From the NCBI RefSeq assembly GCF_036983985.1, contig NZ_JALAHQ010000003.1:310001-374000 (forward strand): DNA of 64,000 nucleotides, given 5' to 3'. Both the position numbers and the translations under genes were made by a program. The notes under the pieces are model-generated. The model was not told the DNA's origin. It worked only from the letters and a program-made list of their open reading frames with translations, and made no database searches. This stretch comes from Alishewanella metallidurans (GTDB taxonomy: Bacteria > Pseudomonadota > Gammaproteobacteria > Enterobacterales > Alteromonadaceae). Positions 1 through 6,972 of this stretch are shown here, piece after piece. Numbering within the stretch: the stretch's first letter is position 1; each line of letters starts with the position of its first letter.

Positions 1-88
1 ATACCTTCGTATAACCACAGATACTGCTTGTTATTTACGCGCTAAGTCCGTAGTATATGCGACCTTCGGCCATACACTAACGTTCCTT

Positions 89-124
89 GCCTCTATGAGA
101 ACCCCGGCCGAGTTCCCCCGAGGC
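89..124 (+). promoter_or_regulatory. Candidate S6:S18 ribosomal-protein leader
   Basis: The rpsF leader can fold into an outer 5-bp stem (GCCTC 89-93 with GAGGC 120-124) and an inner 4-bp stem (GAAC 99-102 with GTTC 112-115). A C-rich bulge at 116-119 runs into CCG at 118-120. In several bacteria the S6:S18 complex represses its own operon by binding a leader hairpin with a conserved CCG beside the lower stem, mimicking its 16S rRNA site. The position 23 bases before rpsF fits. The base pairing is seen; the regulatory role is inferred. Confidence 0.55.
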
Positions 125-146
125 TTACTAACCGTAAGGAGCTACA

Positions 147-527
147 ATGCGTCATTACGAAATCGTTTTTATGGTTCACCCTGATCAGAGTGAACAAGTA
201 CCTGGCATGATCGAGCGCTACACTGGCGCGATCAAAGAAGCGGGTGGTTCTATTCACCGTCTGGAAGACTGGGGCCGTCGTCAATTGGCATACCCAATCC
301 AGAAGTTGCATAAAGCTCACTATGTTCTGATGAACGTAGAAGCACCACAAACTGTGATTGATGAGCTGGAAACTAACTTCCGCTTCAACGACGCTGTTTT
401 ACGTAATCTGATTATGCGCACTGACAGTGCCGTAGTTGAGCCATCACCAATGGCGAAGGTACGTGATGAACGTCGTGAGCGTGCTCCTCGTGAAAACGAA
501 GAAGAGCAAGTATCAAACGAAGAGTAA
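147..527 (+). CDS. rpsF: 30S ribosomal protein S6
   Basis: This is a 126-residue S6, which binds 16S rRNA with S18 in the platform of the small subunit. The N-terminus (MRHYEIVFMVHPDQSEQV) and the stretch GRRQLAYPIQK are typical of the family. The C-terminus is a charged, glutamate-rich tail ending NEEEQVSNEE, as in gammaproteobacterial S6, where RimK can extend it with glutamate. An AAGGAG ribosome binding site lies just upstream of the ATG. It heads the rpsF-priB-rpsR-rplI operon, and the leader hairpin suggests feedback control by S6:S18. Confidence 0.98.
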   Translation: MRHYEIVFMVHPDQSEQVPGMIERYTGAIKEAGGSIHRLEDWGRRQLAYPIQKLHKAHYVLMNVEAPQTVIDELETNFRFNDAVLRNLIMRTDSAVVEPSPMAKVRDERRERAPRENEEEQVSNEE

Positions 528-536
528 GTTGCGTTA

Positions 537-842
537 ATGGACAATTGCACCGTACTGGTTGGCAGTATTTGCCGTCAGCCCGAACATAGCGAAAGTCCCG
601 CGGGCATACCGCATACCGTTCTGGTGTTAGAACACCGCAGTAATCAGATGGAAGCTGGCCTAAACCGTCAAGTTTACGTCAGAATACAGGTGGTAATTAC
701 CGGAGCTGCATTAACACAACATACCCGACATTTAACGTTGGGCAACATGGTCAAGGTTACTGGTTTTTTAAATCGTCACCAAAGCCGCAGTGGACAAGCT
801 AAGCTGGTACTGCATGCTCAACAATTTGAACAAATAAGTTAG
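537..842 (+). CDS. priB: Primosomal replication protein N (PriB)
   Basis: A 101-residue single-domain OB-fold protein related to single-stranded-DNA-binding proteins. PriB binds ssDNA and PriA during restart of stalled replication forks. Its place between rpsF and rpsR is the standard arrangement in gamma- and betaproteobacteria. It starts 9 bases after rpsF stops and has only a weak ribosome binding site, so translation is probably coupled to rpsF. Length and N-terminus (MDNCTVLVGSICRQPEHS) agree with the family. Confidence 0.95.
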   Translation: MDNCTVLVGSICRQPEHSESPAGIPHTVLVLEHRSNQMEAGLNRQVYVRIQVVITGAALTQHTRHLTLGNMVKVTGFLNRHQSRSGQAKLVLHAQQFEQIS

Positions 843-853
843 GAGACAGACAA

Positions 854-1081
854 ATGTCACGTTTTTTCCGTCGCCGTAAATTCTGCCGTTTTTCTGCAGA
901 AGGCACTGTAGAGATTGATTACAAAGATACCGCTGTTCTGAAAAACTATGTTACAGAAAGCGGCAAGATCGTACCTAGCCGTATTACTGGCACCAGCGCT
1001 AAGTATCAGCGCCAACTGGCTCGCGCTATTAAACGCGCTCGCTACCTGGCTCTGCTGCCTTACAGCGACTCACACAGTTAA
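854..1081 (+). CDS. rpsR: 30S ribosomal protein S18
   Basis: A 75-residue basic protein starting MSRFFRRRKFCRFSAEG and containing the family signature for RNA binding near PSRITGTSAKYQRQLARAIK. It pairs with S6 on the platform of the 30S subunit. A strong ribosome binding site (AGGAGACAGACAA) precedes the ATG. Length is exactly as expected. It is the third gene of the rpsF operon and the likely partner of S6 in autoregulation at the leader. Confidence 0.98.
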   Translation: MSRFFRRRKFCRFSAEGTVEIDYKDTAVLKNYVTESGKIVPSRITGTSAKYQRQLARAIKRARYLALLPYSDSHS

Positions 1082-1099
1082 TACAGAAGGGATAAAGCA

Positions 1100-1552
1100 A
1101 TGCAAATTATTCTGTTAGACAAAGTCTCAAACCTTGGTGGTTTAGGTGACAATGTAACTGTTAAGTCAGGTTATGCTCGTAACTTCTTATTCCCACAGGG
1201 TAAAGCAGTTCCAGCTACCAAGGCTAACGTAGAAAAGTTCGAAGCACGCCGCGCTGAATTAGAAGCTAAATTAGCAACTGACTTAGCTGCCTGTAACGAT
1301 AAAGCTGCTAAAATTGCTGCGCTGGGTGAAGTGACTATCGCTTCTAAAGCTGGCGACGAAGGTAAGCTGTTCGGTTCAGTTGGCACACGTGATATCGCTG
1401 ATGCGATCACTGAAGCTGGCGTTAAAGTATCAAAAGCTCAAATTAAGTTACCACACGGTACTTTACGTGAAACTGGCGAGTTTGATATCGACGTTCAGTT
1501 ACACGCAGAAGTTATCGCAACTGTTAAAGTTGTGATAATCGCTGAAGCTTAA
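1100..1552 (+). CDS. rplI: 50S ribosomal protein L9
   Basis: A 150-residue L9 with the usual two-domain layout: an N-terminal globular domain (MQIILLDKVSNLGGLGDN, then KSGYARNFLFPQGKA), a long central helix rich in Ala, Lys and Glu (about residues 41-75) and a C-terminal RNA-binding domain. L9 binds 23S rRNA and reaches out from the L1 side of the ribosome, limiting frameshifting. AGAAGGGA precedes the ATG. It is the last gene of the operon and is followed at once by a terminator hairpin. Confidence 0.98.
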   Translation: MQIILLDKVSNLGGLGDNVTVKSGYARNFLFPQGKAVPATKANVEKFEARRAELEAKLATDLAACNDKAAKIAALGEVTIASKAGDEGKLFGSVGTRDIADAITEAGVKVSKAQIKLPHGTLRETGEFDIDVQLHAEVIATVKVVIIAEA

Positions 1553-1560
1553 TGCTATTT

Positions 1561-1590
1561 AAGCGCACTGGTAATTCGGTGCGCTTTCCT
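1561..1590 (+). terminator. Rho-independent terminator after rplI
   Basis: An 8-bp perfect inverted repeat (AAGCGCAC 1561-1568 with GTGCGCTT 1579-1586) is followed by a T-rich stretch. It lies 8 bases after the rplI stop codon and closes the rpsF-priB-rpsR-rplI operon. Confidence 0.8.
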
Positions 1591-1706
1591 CTTGTTTGTT
1601 GCCCGCTGTTATTTCCACTACCCACTAAAAAAATCTCTGACTTTGCTTTGTGATCTGCCGTTGGCGGGTTAGCATTATATTGTTTTCGTTAACTGAAACA
1701 GGTGTT

Positions 1707-3089
1707 ATGAGCAGTAATAAAGATAAGCAGGTTGCTGCGGTTAAAATGCCGCCACATTCTATTGAAGCTGAGCAGTCAGTGCTTGGCGGTTTAATGCTAG
1801 ATAATGATGCTTGGGATCGTGTCGCCGAAAAAGTGGTAGAACAAGATTTTTATTTACGCGCTCACCGATTTATTTTTTCTGCAATGTCGCGCTTAGCTGA
1901 AGCTACACAGCCTATTGATATTATTACGGTATCTGAAAATTTAGAGGCAAACCTACAGCTCGACGATGTCGGTGGCTTTGCCTACTTGGGCGAAATTGCG
2001 AAAAATACACCCAGTGCTGCCAATATTTTGGCCTATGCCGAAATTGTGCGCGAACGCGCTGTAGTACGCGATATGATTTCAGTGGCGCATGATATTGCCG
2101 ATGCGGGTTACGATACCCAAGGCCGCACCTCAGCTGAGCTGTTAGATTTCGCTGAAACTAAAGTATTTAAAATCGCGGAGCAACGCACTAATGCTAATGA
2201 AGGTCCCGAGCCAATTAATAGCATACTGGCGAAAACCATTGAAAAAATTGACGAGCTATTTCGCTCGCCACACGATGGCGTCACCGGCGTTTCTACCGGC
2301 TATACCGATTTAGATAAAATGACCCATGGTATGCAACCATCGGATTTAATTATTGTTGCTGCCCGCCCATCGATGGGTAAAACCACTTTTGCTATGAATC
2401 TGTGTGAACACGCAGCTATTACTAGCGACAAACCGGTATTAATTTTCAGCCTAGAAATGCCGGCAGAACAAATAATGATGCGTATGCTGGCCTCGCTGGG
2501 TCGTATTGACCAAACCAAGGTGCGTACTGGCCAGTTACAAGATGAAGACTGGGCAAGATTATCTTCAGCTATTGAGCTATTGAATACCAAAGGCAAAATG
2601 TACATTGATGATGGCTCAGGGCTAACGCCAACGGAAGTGCGCTCACGAGCCAGAAGGGTCGCGCGTGAGCATGGCGGCCTAAGTATGATTATGGTCGACT
2701 ATTTACAGTTAATGACAGTGCCGGGTATGGGCGATAACCGTACGTTAGAAATTGCTGAAATTTCGCGCTCATTAAAGGCATTAGCCAAAGAATTAAAGGT
2801 GCCAGTAGTGGCGCTGTCGCAGTTAAATCGTTCACTAGAACAACGTGCTGATAAGCGACCAATAAACTCAGACTTACGTGAGTCGGGTTCTATTGAGCAA
2901 GACGCCGACTTAATTATGTTTATTTATCGGGATGAAGTGTACAACGAAGATAGCGCAGATAAAGGCACGGCTGAAGTTATTATTGGCAAGCAGCGAAACG
3001 GGCCAATAGGCCGCGTGCGCTTAACCTTCCACGGTCGTTACTCGCGCTTTGACAATTACGCCGGCAGCGCTCGGTTTGAGGATGATTAA
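1707..3089 (+). CDS. dnaB: Replicative DNA helicase DnaB
   Basis: A 460-residue DnaB, the hexameric helicase that unwinds DNA ahead of the replication fork and recruits primase. The N-terminal domain (PHSIEAEQSVLGGLMLD) is followed by a RecA-like ATPase domain with Walker A RPSMGKTTF near residue 223, Walker B MIMVDYLQLM near 330, and the C-terminal KQRNGPIGRVRLTFHGRYSRF. The ATG at 1707 is chosen because it has ACAGG upstream and gives the standard N-terminus; a longer frame opens at 1650 but adds unrelated sequence. The stop codon overlaps the start of alr by one base, so the two are translationally coupled. Confidence 0.97.
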   Translation: MSSNKDKQVAAVKMPPHSIEAEQSVLGGLMLDNDAWDRVAEKVVEQDFYLRAHRFIFSAMSRLAEATQPIDIITVSENLEANLQLDDVGGFAYLGEIAKNTPSAANILAYAEIVRERAVVRDMISVAHDIADAGYDTQGRTSAELLDFAETKVFKIAEQRTNANEGPEPINSILAKTIEKIDELFRSPHDGVTGVSTGYTDLDKMTHGMQPSDLIIVAARPSMGKTTFAMNLCEHAAITSDKPVLIFSLEMPAEQIMMRMLASLGRIDQTKVRTGQLQDEDWARLSSAIELLNTKGKMYIDDGSGLTPTEVRSRARRVAREHGGLSMIMVDYLQLMTVPGMGDNRTLEIAEISRSLKALAKELKVPVVALSQLNRSLEQRADKRPINSDLRESGSIEQDADLIMFIYRDEVYNEDSADKGTAEVIIGKQRNGPIGRVRLTFHGRYSRFDNYAGSARFEDD

Positions 3090-4177
3090 TGCAAAGCCGT
3101 CGCCCCCAAGCCATTATTGATCTTAGTGCGTTAAACCATAACTTTACTCGTGTTAAGCAGTTAGCGCCAAATAGTAAAGTGCTTGCTGTACTTAAAGCTA
3201 ATGCTTATGGTCACGGTATGCTGCCGGTAGCTCAGGCATTAAAGCAGGCTGATGCTATAGGGGTGGCGCGGCTTGATGAAGCCTTAGCGCTGCGCGCTGG
3301 CGGTATTGCAAAACCTATAGTGTTACTTGAAGGCTTTTTTCATGCGGATGAGTTAGAGCAAGTGGTTGCATCTAACTTGCAGTTAGTCATTCATTATCGC
3401 GAACAGGCAGAAGCTTTACTTGATGCAAAGTTAGATGCTCCGGTACGGGTCTGGCTAAAAGTTGATTCAGGTATGCATCGCTTAGGTATATACCCTGACG
3501 AATTTAACGCGTTATACCAACGTTTAAGCCAAAGTGATAATGTGCAAGGGCCGCTTAGATTAATGAGTCATTTTGCCAGCTCAGATGAACTGCATAACCC
3601 AGCGACACTAGCCCAGTTACAGCTATTTCAACAGATTACGCAACACGCTGTAGGTGAACACTCATTAGCAAACTCTGCGGCAGTGTTAAATTGGCCACAA
3701 AGCCACGCCGATTGGATAAGACCGGGGTTAATGCTGTATGGCGTGTCACCCGTGTCAAATAACACGGGGGCTGAGTTAGGTTTAAAGCCTGCAATGACGT
3801 TAGCCAGTAGTGTTATCGCTGTGCGCGAGGTTAAGGCCGGCGATGCCGTGGGTTATGGTGGCAGCTGGATAGCGGCGCATAATACCCGTTTGGCAGTCGT
3901 GGCGATGGGCTATGGCGATGGCTACCCACGCGGCGCGGGTAACAATGCTGATGTGCTAATACGTGGTAAACGAATGCCGATTGTCGGCCGCGTGTCTATG
4001 GATATGATTACGGTTGATATAGGCGCTGAGCCTGTTGCTGTCGGCGACAGTGTTGTGTTGTGGGGTGAAGGTTTGCCGGTAGAACAACTGGCGCACTGTG
4101 TTGATACTATTGCCTACGAGCTATTGTGCAATATCACCAGCCGAGTACAGTTTAGTTACAAAGATACCGCTAATTAA
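3089..4177 (+). CDS. alr: Alanine racemase
   Basis: A 362-residue PLP-dependent racemase that converts L- to D-alanine for peptidoglycan. The PLP lysine lies in AVLKANAYGHG near residue 35, and the conserved segments VDSGMHRLG, PGLMLYGVSP, MGYGDGYPR and GRVSMDMITVD are all present. Length is normal. The start codon shares its A with the dnaB stop (TAATG), the usual dnaB-alr arrangement of gammaproteobacteria. Confidence 0.97.
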   Translation: MQSRRPQAIIDLSALNHNFTRVKQLAPNSKVLAVLKANAYGHGMLPVAQALKQADAIGVARLDEALALRAGGIAKPIVLLEGFFHADELEQVVASNLQLVIHYREQAEALLDAKLDAPVRVWLKVDSGMHRLGIYPDEFNALYQRLSQSDNVQGPLRLMSHFASSDELHNPATLAQLQLFQQITQHAVGEHSLANSAAVLNWPQSHADWIRPGLMLYGVSPVSNNTGAELGLKPAMTLASSVIAVREVKAGDAVGYGGSWIAAHNTRLAVVAMGYGDGYPRGAGNNADVLIRGKRMPIVGRVSMDMITVDIGAEPVAVGDSVVLWGEGLPVEQLAHCVDTIAYELLCNITSRVQFSYKDTAN

Positions 4178-4190
4178 CCCAAAATAGATT

Positions 4191-4206
4191 TGGCATAGTT
4201 CCTGCT
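4191..4206 (+). promoter_or_regulatory. Candidate sigma-54 promoter
   Basis: TGGCATAGTTCCTGCT matches the RpoN consensus (TGGCAYR-N4-TTGCW) at 15 of 16 constrained or free positions, including the -24 GG and -12 GC at the required 10-base spacing. Transcription would start near 4217 and lead into the gene at 4263 with a leader of about 46 bases. No enhancer-binding site was identified. Confidence 0.6.
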
Positions 4207-4262
4207 GTATTCGTGGAGAGTTAAAAATCACGATTATTAGCCCGTATAGCAGGAGCATACTA

Positions 4263-4766
4263 ATGACAGTGTCCGGATTGTCTTTTAATAATCTTCAATT
4301 GCAATACCAAGCCTTAAAATTAGACGATGCAAGCTTGCAACGGCAAAATGTTGCCGATCAGGTGGCCGCACCTGCAACACTAAAGCATGCTGAGCCAAAA
4401 CAACCTAAGCCAAATGTTAACAATGAAAACCAGTCAGCTTTTTTAGCGCAGTTAATGGAACAAATGCTAGCTAACCGTATTGGTTTAGATAAGCAAAAGT
4501 ACGATGAGATTACGAAAAAAATTGAAGAGACACAGCAACAAATAGACACGCTGTCTGAACAGCCAGCAAGCCCAGCTAAAGATAAGCAGCTATCTATTTT
4601 GGAACAGAAGTTAGAGCAGCTTAACGATGCGTTAGAAAGCTTAGTCGAGCAAGCCAACCGCAATCGAGAACAAAAAGAGCGCACTGAATTAGCGGCGAAA
4701 GATCTGCTAGAGCAATATCACTCGCCAGCCGCAGCGCAAAGAGTGAAAAATAGTTTTTTTGTTTGA
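4263..4766 (+). CDS. Uncharacterised coiled-coil protein
   Basis: I do not recognise this 167-residue protein. No signal peptide or membrane segment is visible. The N-terminal third is polar and Ala/Gln/Asn-rich, followed by QSAFLAQLMEQMLANRIG near residues 57-75. A heptad-like helical region (about 78-150, for example KKIEETQQQIDTLSEQ and KQLSILEQKLEQLNDALESL) should form coiled coils. It has a good ribosome binding site (AGGAG, 4251-4255) and a candidate sigma-54 promoter. The neighbour on the other strand is CheX-like, and sigma-54 commonly drives flagellar genes, so a motility role is possible but only inferred. Confidence 0.75.
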   Translation: MTVSGLSFNNLQLQYQALKLDDASLQRQNVADQVAAPATLKHAEPKQPKPNVNNENQSAFLAQLMEQMLANRIGLDKQKYDEITKKIEETQQQIDTLSEQPASPAKDKQLSILEQKLEQLNDALESLVEQANRNREQKERTELAAKDLLEQYHSPAAAQRVKNSFFV

Positions 4767-4809
4767 GTGGGTATTACGCTGCTAGTATCAGCAGCGATAA
4801 CCCGTGATA

Positions 4810-5274
4810 TTACTTATCAAAGCTCACTTCAATGTGTACCTTGCCAAAATCAGAATCAAATGGCATTAGAATTTTAGCACCTTCTGATTTGTGCGAAATA
4901 GTATGGCCTTTACCCGATACTACTACAGGTGTAGCCATGGTGAAGTCATAACCTTTTTCACCCAAAATACGTTTGGCACCACCAGTAACCATATTGGTAA
5001 TTTCGCCAACCATATCAGTAACATCGGCGGTGATACCTTTGGGGCGTTCGCCAAGCATACGAAACATAAGTTCTACTGCTAATGACTCTTCAAAGGTAAT
5101 AGAAAACGAACCTTTGGTTTGCGGGCTTACCATGCCGATTAAGCCAGACACATCACCGCGCGCCAACTCATCTTTTTTAATGCGTGGTTGGCCTGGTGTA
5201 ATAGTGGTATTAGCCATGGTGCTTAACACATTAACTAATGACGATAAAAACGGGTTTATAAATTCAACATTCAT
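4810..5274 (-). CDS. CheX-like chemotaxis phosphatase-family protein
   Basis: A 154-residue cytoplasmic protein of the CheC/CheX/FliY type. The family signature E-x2-N occurs in DMVGEITNMVTGGAKR near residue 90; in CheX these residues dephosphorylate CheY-P. The N-terminus MNVEFINPFLSSLVNVL and the later segment EGAKILMPFDSDFGKVHIEV fit CheX length and pattern. It is a lone gene, away from a che operon within this window, converging with the coiled-coil gene at 4263. It could act on a response regulator other than CheY. Confidence 0.8.
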   Translation of the reverse strand: MNVEFINPFLSSLVNVLSTMANTTITPGQPRIKKDELARGDVSGLIGMVSPQTKGSFSITFEESLAVELMFRMLGERPKGITADVTDMVGEITNMVTGGAKRILGEKGYDFTMATPVVVSGKGHTISHKSEGAKILMPFDSDFGKVHIEVSFDK

Positions 5275-5375
5275 GTTAACGCCTATCAGAATACGGGAAC
5301 AGGATTACGGCTTGCTTAAGATTAGAAACCTTTTGCTGAATTAACAAGCCACAACCTTGATATAGATAAGTTTTA

Positions 5376-5810
5376 TTAGGCCTGGCAGGTTTTGCATAAA
5401 CCATTAGCTTCTATGGTTTGATGCTTAATGACAAAACCTTGCGCAACTGCCTGGCGATTAAATTCTTCTTGTAACACATCTGAATGCAGCTCTGTTACGT
5501 TGCCGCATTGATCACAGATCAGTAATTGTGCTGGGTGATGCTGATCAAAATGATGGCATAACAAGAACGCGTTGCTGGATTCAATTTTATGAATAAAACC
5601 TTGCTCGGTTAAAAACTCTAATGCTCTATATACCGTAGCCGGTTTAGCTCCGGGTTCGGTTTGTTTTAACTGCTCAAGTAACTCATAGGCGCCAATGCCA
5701 CCGTTAAGATTAGCTAGCAGGCGAAACACCTTTTCTCTAATTGAAGTAAAGCGAGCGCCGTTTTTTTCGCATAGCGTGCGAGCGCGATTAACCAGAGTTT
5801 CCGTCGACAT
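5376..5810 (-). CDS. zur: Fur-family zinc uptake regulator Zur
   Basis: A 144-residue Fur-superfamily repressor. The N-terminal winged helix includes KPATVYRALEFLTEQGFIHKI. The C-terminal metal-binding and dimer domain has the HHFDQHHPAQ histidine cluster and two CxxC pairs (CDQCG and the terminal CKTC) that hold the structural zinc. No Fur-like HHDH iron signature is seen, and the pattern fits Zur. Zur with zinc represses zinc import and zinc-sparing genes. A candidate target in this window is the DUF2796 gene at 49912. Its ribosome binding site (AGGAGC) lies in one arm of an inverted repeat. Confidence 0.9.
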   Translation of the reverse strand: MSTETLVNRARTLCEKNGARFTSIREKVFRLLANLNGGIGAYELLEQLKQTEPGAKPATVYRALEFLTEQGFIHKIESSNAFLLCHHFDQHHPAQLLICDQCGNVTELHSDVLQEEFNRQAVAQGFVIKHQTIEANGLCKTCQA

Positions 5811-5815
5811 TGTTA

Positions 5816-5878
5816 GCTCCTGTCAGCAGTTCTTCGCAGTGTATCATATTGCGCGTGAACTGCCACGCTGTCAGGAGC
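5816..5878. repeat. Inverted repeat in the zur upstream region
   Basis: GCTCCTGTCAGC (5816-5827) and GCTGTCAGGAGC (5867-5878) are inverted copies matching at 11 of 12 positions, with 39 bases between. On the minus strand the proximal arm contains the AGGAG ribosome binding site of zur. A -10-like TATGAT (5848 down to 5843) sits between the arms. The repeat could be a hairpin or a pair of operator half-sites. Confidence 0.5.
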
Positions 5879-5894
5879 GGTTAAAGCACTTCGC

Positions 5895-6107
5895 TTAAAG
5901 CCGATTTATTTGATCTTTTAGTTGATACGACTTATCGGTAACAATGCTTTCCAGCGTGGCAACGCGCTGTTTAAGCCGCTCTTGCTCGGCTTTAATTTCA
6001 TCTAGCTGCACTGAGTCAGCTTTGTCTTTATTACTGTTATGCACTTTATACGCTGACAGTGCGATACCGCCAATAATAGCGATAGCAGCAATTTCAAAGG
6101 GTCCCAT
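5895..6107 (-). CDS. PspB-like small membrane protein
   Basis: A 70-residue protein with one N-terminal membrane segment (about residues 4-22, FEIAAIAIIGGIALSAYKV) and a cytoplasmic helical tail, EQERLKQRVATLESIV, resembling the PspB signature in which a coiled coil ends in ...LESIL. PspB works with PspC in the phage-shock membrane-stress response. Here no pspA, pspC or pspF is nearby, so it is an orphan relative. A strong GGAG ribosome binding site supports the start. The PspB assignment rests on architecture and a short motif only. Confidence 0.6.
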   Translation of the reverse strand: MGPFEIAAIAIIGGIALSAYKVHNSNKDKADSVQLDEIKAEQERLKQRVATLESIVTDKSYQLKDQINRL

Positions 6108-6296
6108 AGTATTCTCCGTTTTATTTATTTACATATTACGAGGCAACATCAGTGCCAATATGTAAAATTGATAAATATCAACAACATAAAAAATATTGGC
6201 GAATGCTTTTTTTATAATGAAACTAAAATTTAGCAATTTTAACCAGAATATAGTGGTAAACTTGGCCGCAATTCTAGTATTTAATTGTAAGCCATT

Positions 6297-6782
6297 ATGA
6301 CTGACGAAGACTGGATGCAATATGCGATTAGTTTGGCAGAAAAAGCACAGCAGCAAGGCGAAGTACCCGTTGGCGCCGTTTTAGTAAAAGACGGTAAACT
6401 GTTAGCCGAAGGCTGGAACCAGATGATCAGCCTACACGACCCGTCGGCGCATGCGGAAATGCAAGCAATACGCGCAGCTGCTGCAGCAGAACATAATTAT
6501 CGTCTGGCCGACTGCACACTGTATGTGACGCTTGAACCCTGCTGTATGTGCGCCGGTGTAATGGTACATAGCCGAGTAAAACGTTTAGTATTTGGTGCTA
6601 GTGATGCTAAAACGGGAGCTGCAGGCTCAGTGCTAAATGTGGTGCAGCAGCATCAGTTTAATCATCAGTTAGTGGTTGAAGCTGGAGTGTTGGCTGAGGA
6701 GTGTGGTGCGCAATTATCTAACTTTTTTCGCCAGCGCAGAGCCGAACAAAAAAAGCTTAAGCAGTCTCGTTCGGCGAACTAA
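6297..6782 (+). CDS. tadA: tRNA-specific adenosine deaminase TadA
   Basis: A 161-residue zinc deaminase that converts A34 to inosine in tRNA-Arg(ACG). The zinc/catalytic motifs are HAEMQAIRAAAA near residue 57 (His and the proton-shuttling Glu) and PCCMCAG near residue 87. The early segment QGEVPVGAVLVKDG is typical. The region upstream (6108-6296) is AT-rich and holds short inverted repeats but no clear promoter. Its last 26 bases overlap the antisense small ORF at 6757-6918. Confidence 0.96.
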   Translation: MTDEDWMQYAISLAEKAQQQGEVPVGAVLVKDGKLLAEGWNQMISLHDPSAHAEMQAIRAAAAAEHNYRLADCTLYVTLEPCCMCAGVMVHSRVKRLVFGASDAKTGAAGSVLNVVQQHQFNHQLVVEAGVLAEECGAQLSNFFRQRRAEQKKLKQSRSAN

Positions 6783-6918
6783 CACAACCAACATAATGGC
6801 GCCGCCGTTGGTGTAGTTTGTTTACTGCTACATTGCGTTTAATACGCCTACGGCACGCTACCATATCGAGTAAACGCCGACGTTTGGTTTTAATTTTTGG
6901 TTTTTTTCGTTGTAACAT
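6757..6918 (-). CDS. Small basic hypothetical protein (53 aa)
   Basis: This short open frame lies between tadA and mltF. It translates to 53 residues starting MLQRKKPKIKTKRRRLLDM and continuing VACRRRIKRNVAVNKLHQRR; over a third of the residues are Arg or Lys. A GAGGT ribosome binding site (minus strand, 6927-6923) precedes the ATG by 4 bases. It overlaps the 3' end of tadA by 26 bases, tail to tail. The composition suggests nucleic-acid binding, but I recognise no family. It could also be chance, although the binding site and otherwise unexplained gap favour a gene. Confidence 0.45.
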   Translation of the reverse strand: MLQRKKPKIKTKRRRLLDMVACRRRIKRNVAVNKLHQRRRHYVGCVSSPNETA

Positions 6919-6972
6919 ACCGACCTCATTAATGCGTTTCGATCAGTACTATGGGTGCTTTTGTCGCAAGAT

